Assembly: GCF_013410875.1 (NCBI RefSeq)
Contig: NZ_JACCCU010000001.1
Span: 1,488,001-1,552,000 of the forward strand
DNA length: 64,000 nucleotides
Reading direction: 5' to 3'
From: Tunturiibacter empetritectus
GTDB taxonomy: Bacteria; Acidobacteriota; Terriglobia; Terriglobales; Acidobacteriaceae
The position numbers were made by a program, and so were the translations under genes. Under the pieces are notes generated by a model that was not told where the DNA came from, searched no databases, and saw nothing but the letters and a program-made list of their open reading frames with translations. Below are positions 42,290-51,771 of this stretch, in pieces. Each line of letters starts with the position of its first letter. Position 1 is the stretch's first letter.

Positions 42290-43345
42290 ATGCCTGAACT
42301 CATGAGAGAACCTGTCGGCCAGTTGTCGATTGATAGGCGTCGCAGAGGCGATCGCAACGCAACGCTAAAACACAAGCTGGTGCTTGGCGTGATCAGTGCA
42401 ATGCTGGGGGCCTTACTTCAAGGTTGTGCAGCCGGCAAAACTCCTTCCCAGGGGGAGACGAGCCTGGCCAATGCGGCGAAAGACGTCACCATCCCATTGG
42501 CGGCAGGCAAGAGGAACAACCCGCTGCCTGAGACGGACGAGGTCGTCAGTCAGGGCCAGGAGGTGTTTCTTGGGTCTTGCGCCCAATGCCACGGTGCAGA
42601 TGCCCGCGGAGACGCGAACCTCGGCCGCAACATGACCCCGCCTGCTATGGACCTGAGTTCAGCCCACGTGCAGCACTGGAACGACGCTGAACTGTTCTGG
42701 ATCATACAGAACGGAGTTCGCCTCACTGGCATGCCTGCCTGGAAGTCGAGCATCTCCGATAACGACACCTGGAAGCTTGCACGTTTCATCCATAAACTTC
42801 CCCGCCCCGACACTGCCCCCGCCACCACGCCAGTCCCGTCACAGACACAAGCCGTCGTCTCCGCGCAGGACAAGTACACCCTCAAAATACCGAATGGCCT
42901 CGCGTTCTCTGAGTTCAGAGGATACGAAAGCTGGCCGGTGATCGCCATCAGCCACAACGGAGGTGCGGTCGCTGCAATCCTCGGCAATCCCGTGATGATC
43001 AACGCCTATAAGGCAAGAATTCCCGGTAACGGCAAGCCTTTTCCGGATGGTGCCAAGATGGCGAAGGTCCATTGGAATGCGAAAGTGGATGCCGGACAAC
43101 CCGGTGCACCGACGGTGCCAGGCACCCAGCATGACGTTGACTTAATGGTGAAGGACAGCAAGAGATTCGCGGACAGCGGCGGATGGGGTTACGGCGTCTT
43201 CGAGTATGAGCCCGCGTCCGGCAAATTCAGGCTGGGCAACTTAGGTGACAAGCCGCCGCAGGGGAACGACGCCAAGTGCGGGTTCGCGTGCCACACGGCA
43301 GTGAAGGCAAAAGACTACGTCTTCACCGCGTACGGGCCCAGGTGA
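42290..43345 (+). CDS. Cytochrome c / cytochrome P460-like fusion lipoprotein
   Basis: This 351-residue protein has a lipobox (LLQGC, lipidated Cys46), then a class I cytochrome c domain with CAQCH heme site at 97-101 and Met ligand in RLTGMPAW, a Pro/Thr linker near 165-185, and a C-terminal cytochrome P460 domain (GYESWPVIAISHNGG to the end). The second heme motif is CGFACH (Cys330, Cys334, His335), a CxxxCH rather than CxxCH spacing, followed by TAVKAKDYVFTAYG. P460 proteins can oxidise hydroxylamine or bind NO. The ATG at 42290 has AAGGAG eight bases upstream and is preferred over an earlier start. Confidence 0.85.
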   Translation: MPELMREPVGQLSIDRRRRGDRNATLKHKLVLGVISAMLGALLQGCAAGKTPSQGETSLANAAKDVTIPLAAGKRNNPLPETDEVVSQGQEVFLGSCAQCHGADARGDANLGRNMTPPAMDLSSAHVQHWNDAELFWIIQNGVRLTGMPAWKSSISDNDTWKLARFIHKLPRPDTAPATTPVPSQTQAVVSAQDKYTLKIPNGLAFSEFRGYESWPVIAISHNGGAVAAILGNPVMINAYKARIPGNGKPFPDGAKMAKVHWNAKVDAGQPGAPTVPGTQHDVDLMVKDSKRFADSGGWGYGVFEYEPASGKFRLGNLGDKPPQGNDAKCGFACHTAVKAKDYVFTAYGPR

Positions 43346-43470
43346 AGTCCGGAAACGACGGGAATTTCCCAGTGACTCTATGGTGACTAAGTGAAGCCTA
43401 TCACCCGCAGCTTGAGGATTGGCGACAGGCTGTCGATCAAGGTATAACGCCGAAAAGCCTGACTTTTGTT

Positions 43471-43548
43471 TGGTGTCCCCGATGGGATTCGAACCCATGT
43501 TATCGCCGTGAAAGGGCGGTGTCCTGGGCCGGGCTAGACGACGGGGAC
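43471..43548 (-). tRNA. tRNA-Glu (anticodon TTC)
   Basis: The 78-nt cloverleaf has acceptor GTCCCCG / CGGGGAC-A-CCA with CCA encoded. The D-arm contains TCGTCTAGCCCGGCC, the anticodon loop is CTTTCAC and the T-arm GGGTTCGAATCCC. It reads both GAA and GAG. Confidence 0.97.
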
Positions 43549-43590
43549 TTGACCAGGCAGAAGGCGTACCCAGCACCCTCACCACCTCTA

Positions 43591-43619
43591 ACGCTAACAA
43601 GCAGCCCATGCTCTGTCAA
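43591..43619 (-). promoter_or_regulatory. Candidate promoter of tRNA-Glu
   Basis: On the minus strand TTGACA (43619-43614) and the weak -10 TAGCGT (43596-43591) are 17 bases apart, 43 bases before the mature tRNA. The -10 is poor, so confidence is low. Confidence 0.3.
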
Positions 43620-43659
43620 AAACTGGCGCGCCTTACTCCCACACGGCATACTGGTAACG

Positions 43660-44427
43660 ATGCCCACGCAACTCCACACGATCCAACCGAGTGCCGCGCC
43701 ATCGACTCCCCGCAGCTTCAAATATCTTGACGCCCTCACCACCGCCTTCGTGGTCATCCTGCTCGTCTCGAACCTTATCGCCCAAAAGGTCTGTCTCCTC
43801 GGGCCAGTCGCGATCGGTCGCTGGTCCATTGGCCCCTTCGCCGTCAGTGGAGCCGTTCTCCTCTTTCCCATCACCTATATCTTTGGGGACGTCTTCACCG
43901 AGGTCTACGGCTTTGCCGCCTCCCGCCGAGCCATCTGGCTGGGCTTCTTCGGCACCGCCCTCCTCTACTTCATCGGAGCCATCGTCATCGCGCTCCCCTC
44001 CGCCCCAGGCTGGCATAACCAGCAGGCCTTCTCCACCGTCTTCGGCTTCATCCCGCGCATTCTGGCCGCCAGCCTCATCGCCTTCTGGGCCGGCGAGTTC
44101 GCCAACTCCTACACCATGGCGCGACTTAAACTCTTCACCAACGGACGCAAACTCTGGACCCGCACCATCGGCTCCACCATCGTCGGCCAGGCGGTCGACA
44201 CCGTTCTCGTCATCACCCTCACCTTCGGCGGAATCTATCCCGCCCGCATCCTCGTCAACATAATTCTTACCGGATATGCCCTCAAGGTCGGATACGAGAT
44301 CCTCGCTACCCCGATCACGTATCTTGTCATAAACTGGCTCAAACGAGCCGAACACGCCGATGCGTTCGATCGTCATCAAAGCTTCAACCCCTTTTCCTTT
44401 GCGGAAAAGAGCAGTTTGGACGCCTGA
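43660..44427 (+). CDS. yhhQ: YhhQ family queuosine precursor transporter
   Basis: This 255-residue member of the VUT/YhhQ family has six spans, beginning FVVILLVSNLIAQKVCLLG and continuing with AVLLFPITYIFGDVFTEVYGF, the strongly conserved family signature, and AASLIAFWAGEFANSYTMAR and GQAVDTVLVITLTFGG. E. coli YhhQ imports preQ0/preQ1 for queuosine in tRNA. The ATG at 43660 is chosen; an upstream frame runs across tRNA-Glu and is rejected. Since QueD-like and folE genes lie 19 kb upstream but queC and queE are not in view, the cell may salvage, synthesise or both. Confidence 0.9.
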   Translation: MPTQLHTIQPSAAPSTPRSFKYLDALTTAFVVILLVSNLIAQKVCLLGPVAIGRWSIGPFAVSGAVLLFPITYIFGDVFTEVYGFAASRRAIWLGFFGTALLYFIGAIVIALPSAPGWHNQQAFSTVFGFIPRILAASLIAFWAGEFANSYTMARLKLFTNGRKLWTRTIGSTIVGQAVDTVLVITLTFGGIYPARILVNIILTGYALKVGYEILATPITYLVINWLKRAEHADAFDRHQSFNPFSFAEKSSLDA

Positions 44428-44644
44428 CACCCTCCTCAGGAGCAGATTGGGCTGCTCAAAAACTCTTTCGGTGCATATTCCGAACCCTTCTCGGGAATGC
44501 TGTCATCTAAAATGGAAATCCTGAGTCGTAACCAGTAAGACGTTGATCCGCAGAATCTTGCGTCGTAATTCTTCCTGCCCACCGCTTATTGCAACTCGTT
44601 TGGTGGCTTGTCTTCGAAGTCGTCGCTTGTGAAGGAGAAGTTCT

Positions 44645-45736
44645 GTGCCCTTGATTTTGAATACCCCTCGCGTCCTCCCAGTGCTTGTCTGTGCGGCCGC
44701 ATGCCTGGTCGCAGGTTGCAAGTCCGCCCCGCCGCCCCAGCCGCCTCCCCAGGCCATGCCCGTTAAGGTAGCTCCCGTATCGTTGTCGCCTGTGCCTACC
44801 GCCGACACCTACGTCGCCACCATCAAGAGCCGCCGCTCCTCCACCATGCAGCCGCAGGTTGACGGCAACCTGGTCAAGATCTTCGTCAAGTCCGGACAGG
44901 CCGTGAAGGCTGGTCAGGTGCTCATGCGCGTCGATCCTCTCAAGCAGATGGCCGCCGTCCAGTCGCAGCAGGGAACTCAGGCGCAGAAGAAGGCCCTCTA
45001 CGACTACAACAAGATCGAAGTTGAGCGGCAGCGCAAGCTCTTCGAGGCGGGAGTCGTCTCGCGCGATGCCTACGATCAGGCCAATCAGGCCTATGAAAAC
45101 TCCAAGGCCGACTTCGAGTCCAACCAGGCGCTCACCGACACCCAGAAGCAGCAACTCGCCTACTACGACATCCGCGCCCCCTTCAACGGCATCGTCGGCG
45201 ACATCCCCGTTCACCTCGGCGATTACGTCTCCCCTACCACCGTGCTCACCACGGTCGATGAGAACGCCGACCTCGAGGCGTACATCTACATCCCCACCGA
45301 GCGCGCCGGCAGCATTCGTAACGGACTGCCGGTAGAGATCCTCGACACAGCAGGCAACGTCCTCGTCAAGACGAAGGTCGACTTCATCTCTCCTCAGGTC
45401 GACAACGGCCTGCAAAGCATCCTCGCCAAGGCAAGTGTCCCGCGCACCGCGGACATCCTTCGCAACCAGCAGTTGGTCAAGGCCCGCATCATCTGGAGCA
45501 CCGCACCTGCACCCACAGTCCCGGTCCTCGCCGTCAGTCTCGTCGGCGGCCAGACCTTCGTCTACGTCGCAACGCCTAAAGGCGACGGATACATCGCCCA
45601 TCAGGTCCCCGTCACCGTCGGCGAAACCGTCGGCAACACCTATCCCGTTCTTGGTGGTCTCAAGACCGGAGAAAAAGTAATCACCTCCGGCCTGCAATTT
45701 CTGCAGGAAGGTGCGCCGGTCAAGCCGCTCGGCTAA
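44645..45736 (+). CDS. RND efflux periplasmic adaptor (membrane fusion lipoprotein)
   Basis: This 363-residue HlyD/MexA-type adaptor has a lipobox (LVAGC), a lipoyl half (QVDGNLVKIFVKSGQAVKAG), an alpha-hairpin (about 105-175, RKLFEAGVVSRDAYDQANQA), the second lipoyl half (YYDIRAPFNGIVGDIPVHLG) and beta-barrel plus membrane-proximal domains (PVLGGLKTGEKVITSGLQFL). The start is a GTG after GAAGGAGAAG. The inner-membrane pump follows after 94 bases. No TolC-like outer-membrane gene is next to it, so a shared channel elsewhere must be used. Confidence 0.93.
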   Translation: MPLILNTPRVLPVLVCAAACLVAGCKSAPPPQPPPQAMPVKVAPVSLSPVPTADTYVATIKSRRSSTMQPQVDGNLVKIFVKSGQAVKAGQVLMRVDPLKQMAAVQSQQGTQAQKKALYDYNKIEVERQRKLFEAGVVSRDAYDQANQAYENSKADFESNQALTDTQKQQLAYYDIRAPFNGIVGDIPVHLGDYVSPTTVLTTVDENADLEAYIYIPTERAGSIRNGLPVEILDTAGNVLVKTKVDFISPQVDNGLQSILAKASVPRTADILRNQQLVKARIIWSTAPAPTVPVLAVSLVGGQTFVYVATPKGDGYIAHQVPVTVGETVGNTYPVLGGLKTGEKVITSGLQFLQEGAPVKPLG

Positions 45737-45830
45737 GCAACTGCTTCCCCTCTGTCTGCGGAGTCCCATCCAGGGCTCCGCACAGTTCACGCATCACCCC
45801 GGGGCCAGCCGCTCCGGTTAGAGGTCAGCC

Positions 45831-48800
45831 TTGTTTGTAGATTTTTTCATTCGCCGTCCAATCTTCGCCACGGTCTGTGCGCTCCTCATCGTGCTCGCGG
45901 GCGCGGTCTGCATTCCGAGCCTGCCCATCTCGCTCTATCCGGACCTCGCGCCGCCCCAGGTTGTCGTCACCAGCAACTACATCGGCGCTAACTCCAAGGA
46001 CGTCGAGTCCGCCGTCACCATCATCCTCGAGCAGGCCATCAACGGCGTCGAGGGCATGCGTTACATAAGCTCCACCAGCTCGAACGACGGCACCTCCGCC
46101 ATCACCGTCACCTTCAACACCGGCTACAACCTTGACATCGCCGCCGTCGACGTGCAGAACCGCGTCGCTACCGTGCAAGGGCGCCTCCCCGCCGTCGTCA
46201 ACAACACCGGCATCAGCATCACCAAGGCAAGCTCGAACTTCATCTTCGCCGCCGGCTTCATCTCGCCCGACCACTCGCTCTCCCCGGCCTTCATCTCCAA
46301 CTACCTCGATGTCTACGTCTCGGATGCGCTCAAGCGCGTCCCCGGCGTCGGTGCCGTCATTATCTTCGGCGAGCGCAAGTACGCCATGCGCCTCTGGCTT
46401 GATCCCAACCGGCTCGCCGCCCGCGGTCTCACCGCACTCGATGTCACCAATGCCCTCGCAGGGCAGAACGTAGAAGTCCCCGCCGGACAACTCGGGCAGC
46501 CTCCTGCCGATCCCAAGCAGGACTTCCAGATGGCGGTTCGAGTCATCGGTCGCTTTGACGACCCGAAACAGTTCGAAAACATCGTCATCAAAAACAATCC
46601 CACTGCCGGCGGCGTTGTCCTGTTCAAAGATATCGGCCGCGCGGAGCTAGGCGCCGAAACCTACAGCACAGCCCTCAAATACTCCGGCGGAGATGCCATC
46701 GGCGTCGGCGTCCAGCAGCTCTCCAATGCCAACGCCCTCGACGTCGACAAGAAGTGCCGCGCTGTCCTCGCAGAGCTCCAGAAAAACTTCCCCCCCGGCA
46801 TGAAAGGCATCATCGCAGTCGACACTACACTGGTTATCGGCGAGTCGGTCAACGAGGTCGTCACCACCATCGGCGAAGCGATCGTCATCGTCATCATCGT
46901 CATCTTCCTCTTCCTGCAGGACTGGCGTGCCACCATCATCCCCGCCGTCACCATCCCGGTCTCGCTCATCGGCACCTTCGCCTTCATTAAGGTCTTCGGC
47001 TTCAGCATCAACTCCCTCACCCTCTTCGGCATCACTCTCGCTACAGGCCTGGTCGTCGACGACGCCATCGTCGTCATCGAAAACGTGCAGCGCCACCTCT
47101 CCGGCCACTCCGTCATACCCGAGCGTCACGAGCTCAGCGAACCTGACCCCTACGCTCCCGACACTCTCGGCCAGGAGAAGACCGGATCCGGCATGGCCCA
47201 GACCTCATCCGATCCCCACAAGGCCACCAGCATCGCCATGGCCGAGGTCACCAGCGCCGTCATCGCCACCTCGCTCGTCCTCATCTCTGTCTTCATCCCG
47301 GTCAGCTTCTTTCCCGGCACCACCGGCATTCTCTATAAACAGTTCTCGCTCACCATCGCCTTCTCCATCGCGATCTCAGCCTTCAACGCCCTCACCCTCT
47401 CGCCGGCCCTCGCCGCCATCCTCCTGCGTCCAGAACAAAAAAAGACCGGCATCATGGGTCTTCTCCTCAACCCCATCGAAGCCGTCATCCAGTGGGTCAT
47501 CCGCACCTACGCGAAGGTCGTCACCTTCGTCGTCCGCATTCGCTACGTCATGCTTCTGTTCTTCGTTGGCGCCCTCGCGGCCACGGCGTTCATGTACAAC
47601 TACGTTCCCACTGCCTTCATTCCGCAGGAAGATCAGTCCTACTTCCTCATCATCGTGCAAACGCCCCCGGGAGCCTCGCTCAGCTATACCGGCGAGTTCG
47701 CCGACCGCGTAGCTGATCTCGTACGCAAGAACGACGGCGTCTTCGGCACCTTCTCCGTCATGGGTTTCTCGCTCGCTGGCGGCAGCTCGCCAAACTCCGG
47801 CCTCATCTTCGCACCGCTTAAGCCCATCAACGACCGCACCAAGATGGGACCCAAGTTTACCGCCCACAACATTGTCCTCGACGTAGGACCCAAGCTCTTC
47901 GGCGTCCCCGGCGGTATAGCCTTCGCAGCAGAGCCTCCCGCCGTCGCAGGTCTCGGCACCGTCGGTGGATTCCAGTTCATCCTGCAGGACGGCGGTCGCA
48001 ACACCTTCGACGACATCTCACGCGTCGCCCACACCCTCGTTGCGCAGGGGAGTGCCCCCGGCTCCGGTCTCATCGCCATGAACACCCAGTTCACCTCGAA
48101 CGACCCCCAGCTTCAGGTAGTCATCGACCGCCAGAAGGCCGAGACCATCGGCGTCCCCTTTGCCCAGATCACCGCCGCCCTCGGCACCTTCATGGGCTCC
48201 AGCTACATCAACGACTTCAACTTCAATAACCGCTCCTACCGCGTCTACGTCCAGGCCGACGAGCAGTTCCGCCGCAACGCGCAGGATCTCCGCCAGTACT
48301 ACGTTCGCTCCAACACCAACCAGATGATCCCGCTCGACAACCTGGCCACCGTCACCCAGATCTCGGGCCCACAGGTCATAAACCACTACAACCTCTTCCG
48401 CTCCGCTGAGATCGACGGCTCGCCCGCCCCCGGAACCAGCTCCGGTCAAGGCAACGACGCCATGGTCAAGCTCTTCCAGAAAAACAAGCTCCAGGGCATG
48501 AGCTACTCCTGGACCGGCCTTGCCCTCGAAGAAGTCGAGTCCGCCGGCAAGGCCATCATCATCTTTGGCCTTGGCCTGCTGGTCGTCTACCTCACCCTCT
48601 CGGCCCAGTACGAGTCCTTCGCCCTGCCGTTCATCATCCTTCTCGCCGTCCCCATGGCCATCCTCGGCGCGCTCTCGCTCGTCTCTCTCCGCGGCCTGGT
48701 CGACGACGTCTACGTCCAGATCGGTCTCGTCATGCTCATCGGGCTCTCAGCCAAAAACTCGATTCTCATCGTAGAGTTCGCCGAGCAACTCCTGGCGCAG

Positions 48801-49097
48801 GGCCGCTCGATCGTCGACGCCGCCATCGAGGCCGCAGAGCTTCGCCTCCGCCCCATCCTGATGACCTCCATCGCCTTCATCCTCGGCGTCCTTCCGCTCT
48901 ACTTCGCCTCCGGCGCCGGAGCCTATGGCCGTCACTCCGTCGGTACAGCTATCGTCGGCGGCATGATCCTCTCCACCATCCTCAACCTCTTCTTCATCCC
49001 GGTCCTCTACGTCATCCTGAAGACCTTCCTCGGCAAGTTTTCAGGCAAGAAAACCGCAGCCCCAGGCAGGGAACTGCCAGCACAACCCAGCCACTAG
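45831..49097 (+). CDS. RND multidrug efflux pump, HAE1 family
   Basis: This 1088-residue inner-membrane pump of the AcrB/MexB kind starts FVDFFIRRPIFATVCALLIV, has PDLAPPQVVVTSNYIGAN, and carries the proton-relay Asp410-Asp411 in TGLVVDDAIVVIENVQ; the second-half relay Lys is in IGLSAKNSILIVEFAEQL. It is about 40 residues longer than AcrB, partly because of a hydrophilic insertion near residues 424-462 between the fourth and fifth spans. The start is a TTG with GAGG six bases upstream. The substrate range cannot be judged from sequence. Confidence 0.95.
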   Translation: MFVDFFIRRPIFATVCALLIVLAGAVCIPSLPISLYPDLAPPQVVVTSNYIGANSKDVESAVTIILEQAINGVEGMRYISSTSSNDGTSAITVTFNTGYNLDIAAVDVQNRVATVQGRLPAVVNNTGISITKASSNFIFAAGFISPDHSLSPAFISNYLDVYVSDALKRVPGVGAVIIFGERKYAMRLWLDPNRLAARGLTALDVTNALAGQNVEVPAGQLGQPPADPKQDFQMAVRVIGRFDDPKQFENIVIKNNPTAGGVVLFKDIGRAELGAETYSTALKYSGGDAIGVGVQQLSNANALDVDKKCRAVLAELQKNFPPGMKGIIAVDTTLVIGESVNEVVTTIGEAIVIVIIVIFLFLQDWRATIIPAVTIPVSLIGTFAFIKVFGFSINSLTLFGITLATGLVVDDAIVVIENVQRHLSGHSVIPERHELSEPDPYAPDTLGQEKTGSGMAQTSSDPHKATSIAMAEVTSAVIATSLVLISVFIPVSFFPGTTGILYKQFSLTIAFSIAISAFNALTLSPALAAILLRPEQKKTGIMGLLLNPIEAVIQWVIRTYAKVVTFVVRIRYVMLLFFVGALAATAFMYNYVPTAFIPQEDQSYFLIIVQTPPGASLSYTGEFADRVADLVRKNDGVFGTFSVMGFSLAGGSSPNSGLIFAPLKPINDRTKMGPKFTAHNIVLDVGPKLFGVPGGIAFAAEPPAVAGLGTVGGFQFILQDGGRNTFDDISRVAHTLVAQGSAPGSGLIAMNTQFTSNDPQLQVVIDRQKAETIGVPFAQITAALGTFMGSSYINDFNFNNRSYRVYVQADEQFRRNAQDLRQYYVRSNTNQMIPLDNLATVTQISGPQVINHYNLFRSAEIDGSPAPGTSSGQGNDAMVKLFQKNKLQGMSYSWTGLALEEVESAGKAIIIFGLGLLVVYLTLSAQYESFALPFIILLAVPMAILGALSLVSLRGLVDDVYVQIGLVMLIGLSAKNSILIVEFAEQLLAQGRSIVDAAIEAAELRLRPILMTSIAFILGVLPLYFASGAGAYGRHSVGTAIVGGMILSTILNLFFIPVLYVILKTFLGKFSGKKTAAPGRELPAQPSH

Positions 49098-49111
49098 ATC
49101 ACTGTGAATCT

Positions 49112-49220
49112 TCCCGTTGGTCGCACAGCCCTTGAGAGCGACCAACGGGAGCACCAAGCGAAGCGGTAGACGCGTCACGAAGTGACCGCCCCATGCGAAG
49201 TGGGCCCGTCCGGCAGGACA
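49112..49220. repeat. Family A inverted-repeat element, one-armed copy
   Basis: It holds the central hairpin (CCGTTGGTCGC / GCGACCAACGG) and one complete arm, cacgaagtgaccgc to GTGGGCCCGTCCGGCAGGAC. The matching left arm is absent. It lies between the RND pump and fahA, and the hairpin may end pump transcription. Confidence 0.75.
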
Positions 49221-49236
49221 CGAGCTATCATGCACC

Positions 49237-50544
49237 ATGGCAAAACAAAGCATCGCAGCTCACAAAAGCTGGCTCCCCGACGCCAACCACCCCACCACCG
49301 ACTTCCCCCTCACCCATCTCCCCTACGGCGCCTTTTCGATAGAAGACCAGCAACATCTCTGCGTCGCCATAGGCACTCACCTCCTCGACCTCCACGCCTG
49401 CGCCACCTCCGACCTCCTCCCCCCCAACCTCACCGAAGCCTGCCAGTCCCCCACCCTCAACCTCCTCATGTCACAGGGCTCTCAATCCTGGGCTCTCCTC
49501 CGCAAAACCCTCACCACGCTCCTCCACGCCGACGCAAAACCCGACCGCAAAGAAAAAGCCGAAGCCGCCCTCCACTCTATCGCCGGAACAACCTTCCAAA
49601 AACCAGTCCACATCCCCAACTACACCGACTTCTATGCCTCCATCCACCACGCTACCCGCGTCGGCCAGCTCTTCCGTCCCGACCAGCCCCTCCTCCCCAA
49701 CTACAAGCACATCCCCATCGGCTACCACGGCCGAGCCTCCTCCATCCTGATCAGCGGCGAACCTATCGTCCGGCCCACCGGCCAAACCCGCCCGTCCGCC
49801 GAAGAGCTCCAACCTAACTTCCTTCCCACCAGCAAATTAGACTACGAACTCGAACTGGCGCTTTACATCGGACAGCCCAGCACTCAAGGCCATCCCGTTC
49901 CCATCTCCGCCGCAGCCGACCACCTCTTCGGCCTCAGTCTCCTCAACGACTGGTCCGCCCGCGACATCCAGTCCTGGGAGTACCAGCCCCTCGGCCCCTT
50001 CCTCGCAAAAAACTTCGCCACTACCATCTCCCCCTGGGTCACGCCCATGGCCGCGCTTGAACCCTTCCGCGTCCCCGCCGCCCCCCGTCCCGCCACCGAC
50101 CCAAAACCCCTCCCCTACCTCCACTCCGCCATAGACCAAAAGCGCGGAAATTTGAATGCACTACTTGAAGTTTCAATCCTGACCAAAAGAATGAAAGCCA
50201 ATAAACTCCAGCCCTTTGTCCTCAGCGAATCCAACCCACGAGATCTCTACTGGACCCCAGCGCAGCTCATTGCCCACCACACCAGCAACGGCTGCAATCT
50301 CCAGGTCGGCGACATCCTCGCCACTGGCACCATCTCCGGTCCGGCCGAAACCTCCGCCGGCTGCCTCCTCGAACTCACGCGCAACGGAGCCAAACCCCTC
50401 CTCCTCCCCACGGGCGAAACCCGCACCTTCCTCGAAGACGGCGACGAGATCATCCTCCGGGGCTCCTGTACATCCCTTGGCCATCCCCGCATCGGCCTCG
50501 GCGAGTGCCGCGCCACCATCCTCCCCGCCCGCACCGCAGTCTGA
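49237..50544 (+). CDS. fahA: Fumarylacetoacetase
   Basis: This 435-residue enzyme cleaves fumarylacetoacetate to fumarate and acetoacetate, the last step of tyrosine degradation. An SH3-like N-terminal domain (1-118) leads into the hydrolase. Metal and catalytic residues align with the mammalian enzyme at a constant offset: Asp131 and His138 in YTDFYASIHHATRVG, Glu204 and Glu206 in DYELELALYIG, and Asp238 in LLNDWSARDIQSWEYQPLGP. The ATG follows the one-armed repeat by 17 bases. The hpd gene follows after 83 bases. Confidence 0.95.
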   Translation: MAKQSIAAHKSWLPDANHPTTDFPLTHLPYGAFSIEDQQHLCVAIGTHLLDLHACATSDLLPPNLTEACQSPTLNLLMSQGSQSWALLRKTLTTLLHADAKPDRKEKAEAALHSIAGTTFQKPVHIPNYTDFYASIHHATRVGQLFRPDQPLLPNYKHIPIGYHGRASSILISGEPIVRPTGQTRPSAEELQPNFLPTSKLDYELELALYIGQPSTQGHPVPISAAADHLFGLSLLNDWSARDIQSWEYQPLGPFLAKNFATTISPWVTPMAALEPFRVPAAPRPATDPKPLPYLHSAIDQKRGNLNALLEVSILTKRMKANKLQPFVLSESNPRDLYWTPAQLIAHHTSNGCNLQVGDILATGTISGPAETSAGCLLELTRNGAKPLLLPTGETRTFLEDGDEIILRGSCTSLGHPRIGLGECRATILPARTAV

Positions 50545-50627
50545 CCGCCCTAGCCAACCCCCTCCCGCTTGAACTATCCTCATCCTGCACCGCGGGCCAA
50601 AACGCTCGCCGAACCGGAGACCTTCTC

Positions 50628-51764
50628 ATGGCAACACACGCCCAAACTCAGCCCCAGGCAACAACCGAGTCCACCCCCGACTTCCTCCCCCTCAAAGGCA
50701 CCGACCACGTGGAGTTTTACGTCGGCAACGCCCGCCAGGCCGCCTACTTCTACCGCGCAGCCTTCGGCATGTCCCTCGTCGCCTACGCCGGTCCCGAGAC
50801 CGGTCAGCGCGACCGCGCCAGCTACGTTCTCCAGCAGGGCAAGGTCCGCTTCGTCCTCACCACCGCCCTTCGTACCGACTCCGACATCGCCCGTCACGTC
50901 GACAAGCATGGCGACGGCGTCCACTCCATCGCCCTCTGGGTCGACGACGCCCACCAGTCCTGGCTCGAGACCACCAGCCGCGGAGCCCGCAGCATCCAGG
51001 CCCCCACCCCCGCGAACGACACCAACGGCACCGTCACCACCGCCAGCATCGCCGCCTACGGCGACACCATCCACACCTTCGTCGAACGCACCCACTACAC
51101 CGGTCCCTTCCTCCCCGGCTACCACGCTGTCGCCAACGACCCCATCGCCCGCCCTGTCGGCCTCCTCCACATCGACCACATCGTCGGCAACGTCGGTTGG
51201 AACTCCATGAACCAGTGGGTCGACTTCTACCGCGACGTCATGGGCTTCGGTCTCTACCAGCATTTCGACGACAACGACATCTCCACCGAATACTCGGCCC
51301 TCATGTCCAAGGTCATGGCCAACGGCAACGGCTACGTCAAGTTCCCCATCAACGAGCCCGCCGAAGGCCGCCGCAAGTCCCAGATCGAGGAGTACCTCGA
51401 CTTCTACCAGGGCCCCGGCGTCCAGCACATGGCCCTCGCCACCAACGACATTCTCGCCACTGTCGCCGCCATGAAGCAGCAGGGCGTCGACTTCCTCACC
51501 GTCCCCCACTCCTACTACACCGAGCTGCAAACCCGCATCGGCAAGATCGACGAGCCCATCGAAGATCTCGAAAAACTAGGCATCCTCGTCGACCGCGACA
51601 ACGAGGGCTACATGCTCCAGATCTTCACCAAGCCGGTAGAAGACCGACCCACCGTCTTCTACGAGATCATCCAGCGCAAGGGCAGCCGAAGCTTCGGTAA
51701 GGGCAACTTCAAAGCCCTCTTTGAAGCTATCGAGAGAGAACAGGAACTGCGCGGCAACCTCTAA
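50628..51764 (+). CDS. hpd: 4-hydroxyphenylpyruvate dioxygenase
   Basis: This 378-residue Fe(II) dioxygenase turns 4-hydroxyphenylpyruvate into homogentisate. It has two VOC domains; the iron ligands are His184 (LHIDHIVGNVG), His267 (GVQHMALATND) and Glu346 (TVFYEIIQRKG). The C-terminal GSRSFGKGNFKALFEAIERE helix that closes the active site is complete. The ATG at 50628 is chosen over a longer frame that would overlap fahA. No hmgA (homogentisate dioxygenase) or maiA gene lies here, so the middle steps must be encoded elsewhere. Confidence 0.96.
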   Translation: MATHAQTQPQATTESTPDFLPLKGTDHVEFYVGNARQAAYFYRAAFGMSLVAYAGPETGQRDRASYVLQQGKVRFVLTTALRTDSDIARHVDKHGDGVHSIALWVDDAHQSWLETTSRGARSIQAPTPANDTNGTVTTASIAAYGDTIHTFVERTHYTGPFLPGYHAVANDPIARPVGLLHIDHIVGNVGWNSMNQWVDFYRDVMGFGLYQHFDDNDISTEYSALMSKVMANGNGYVKFPINEPAEGRRKSQIEEYLDFYQGPGVQHMALATNDILATVAAMKQQGVDFLTVPHSYYTELQTRIGKIDEPIEDLEKLGILVDRDNEGYMLQIFTKPVEDRPTVFYEIIQRKGSRSFGKGNFKALFEAIEREQELRGNL

Positions 51765-51771
51765 AGCCAAG

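Noticed and set aside
44507..45790. A 427-codon open frame on the minus strand opposite the RND adaptor
   Set aside because: The adaptor on the plus strand has lipobox, lipoyl and hairpin motifs; the antisense frame has none.
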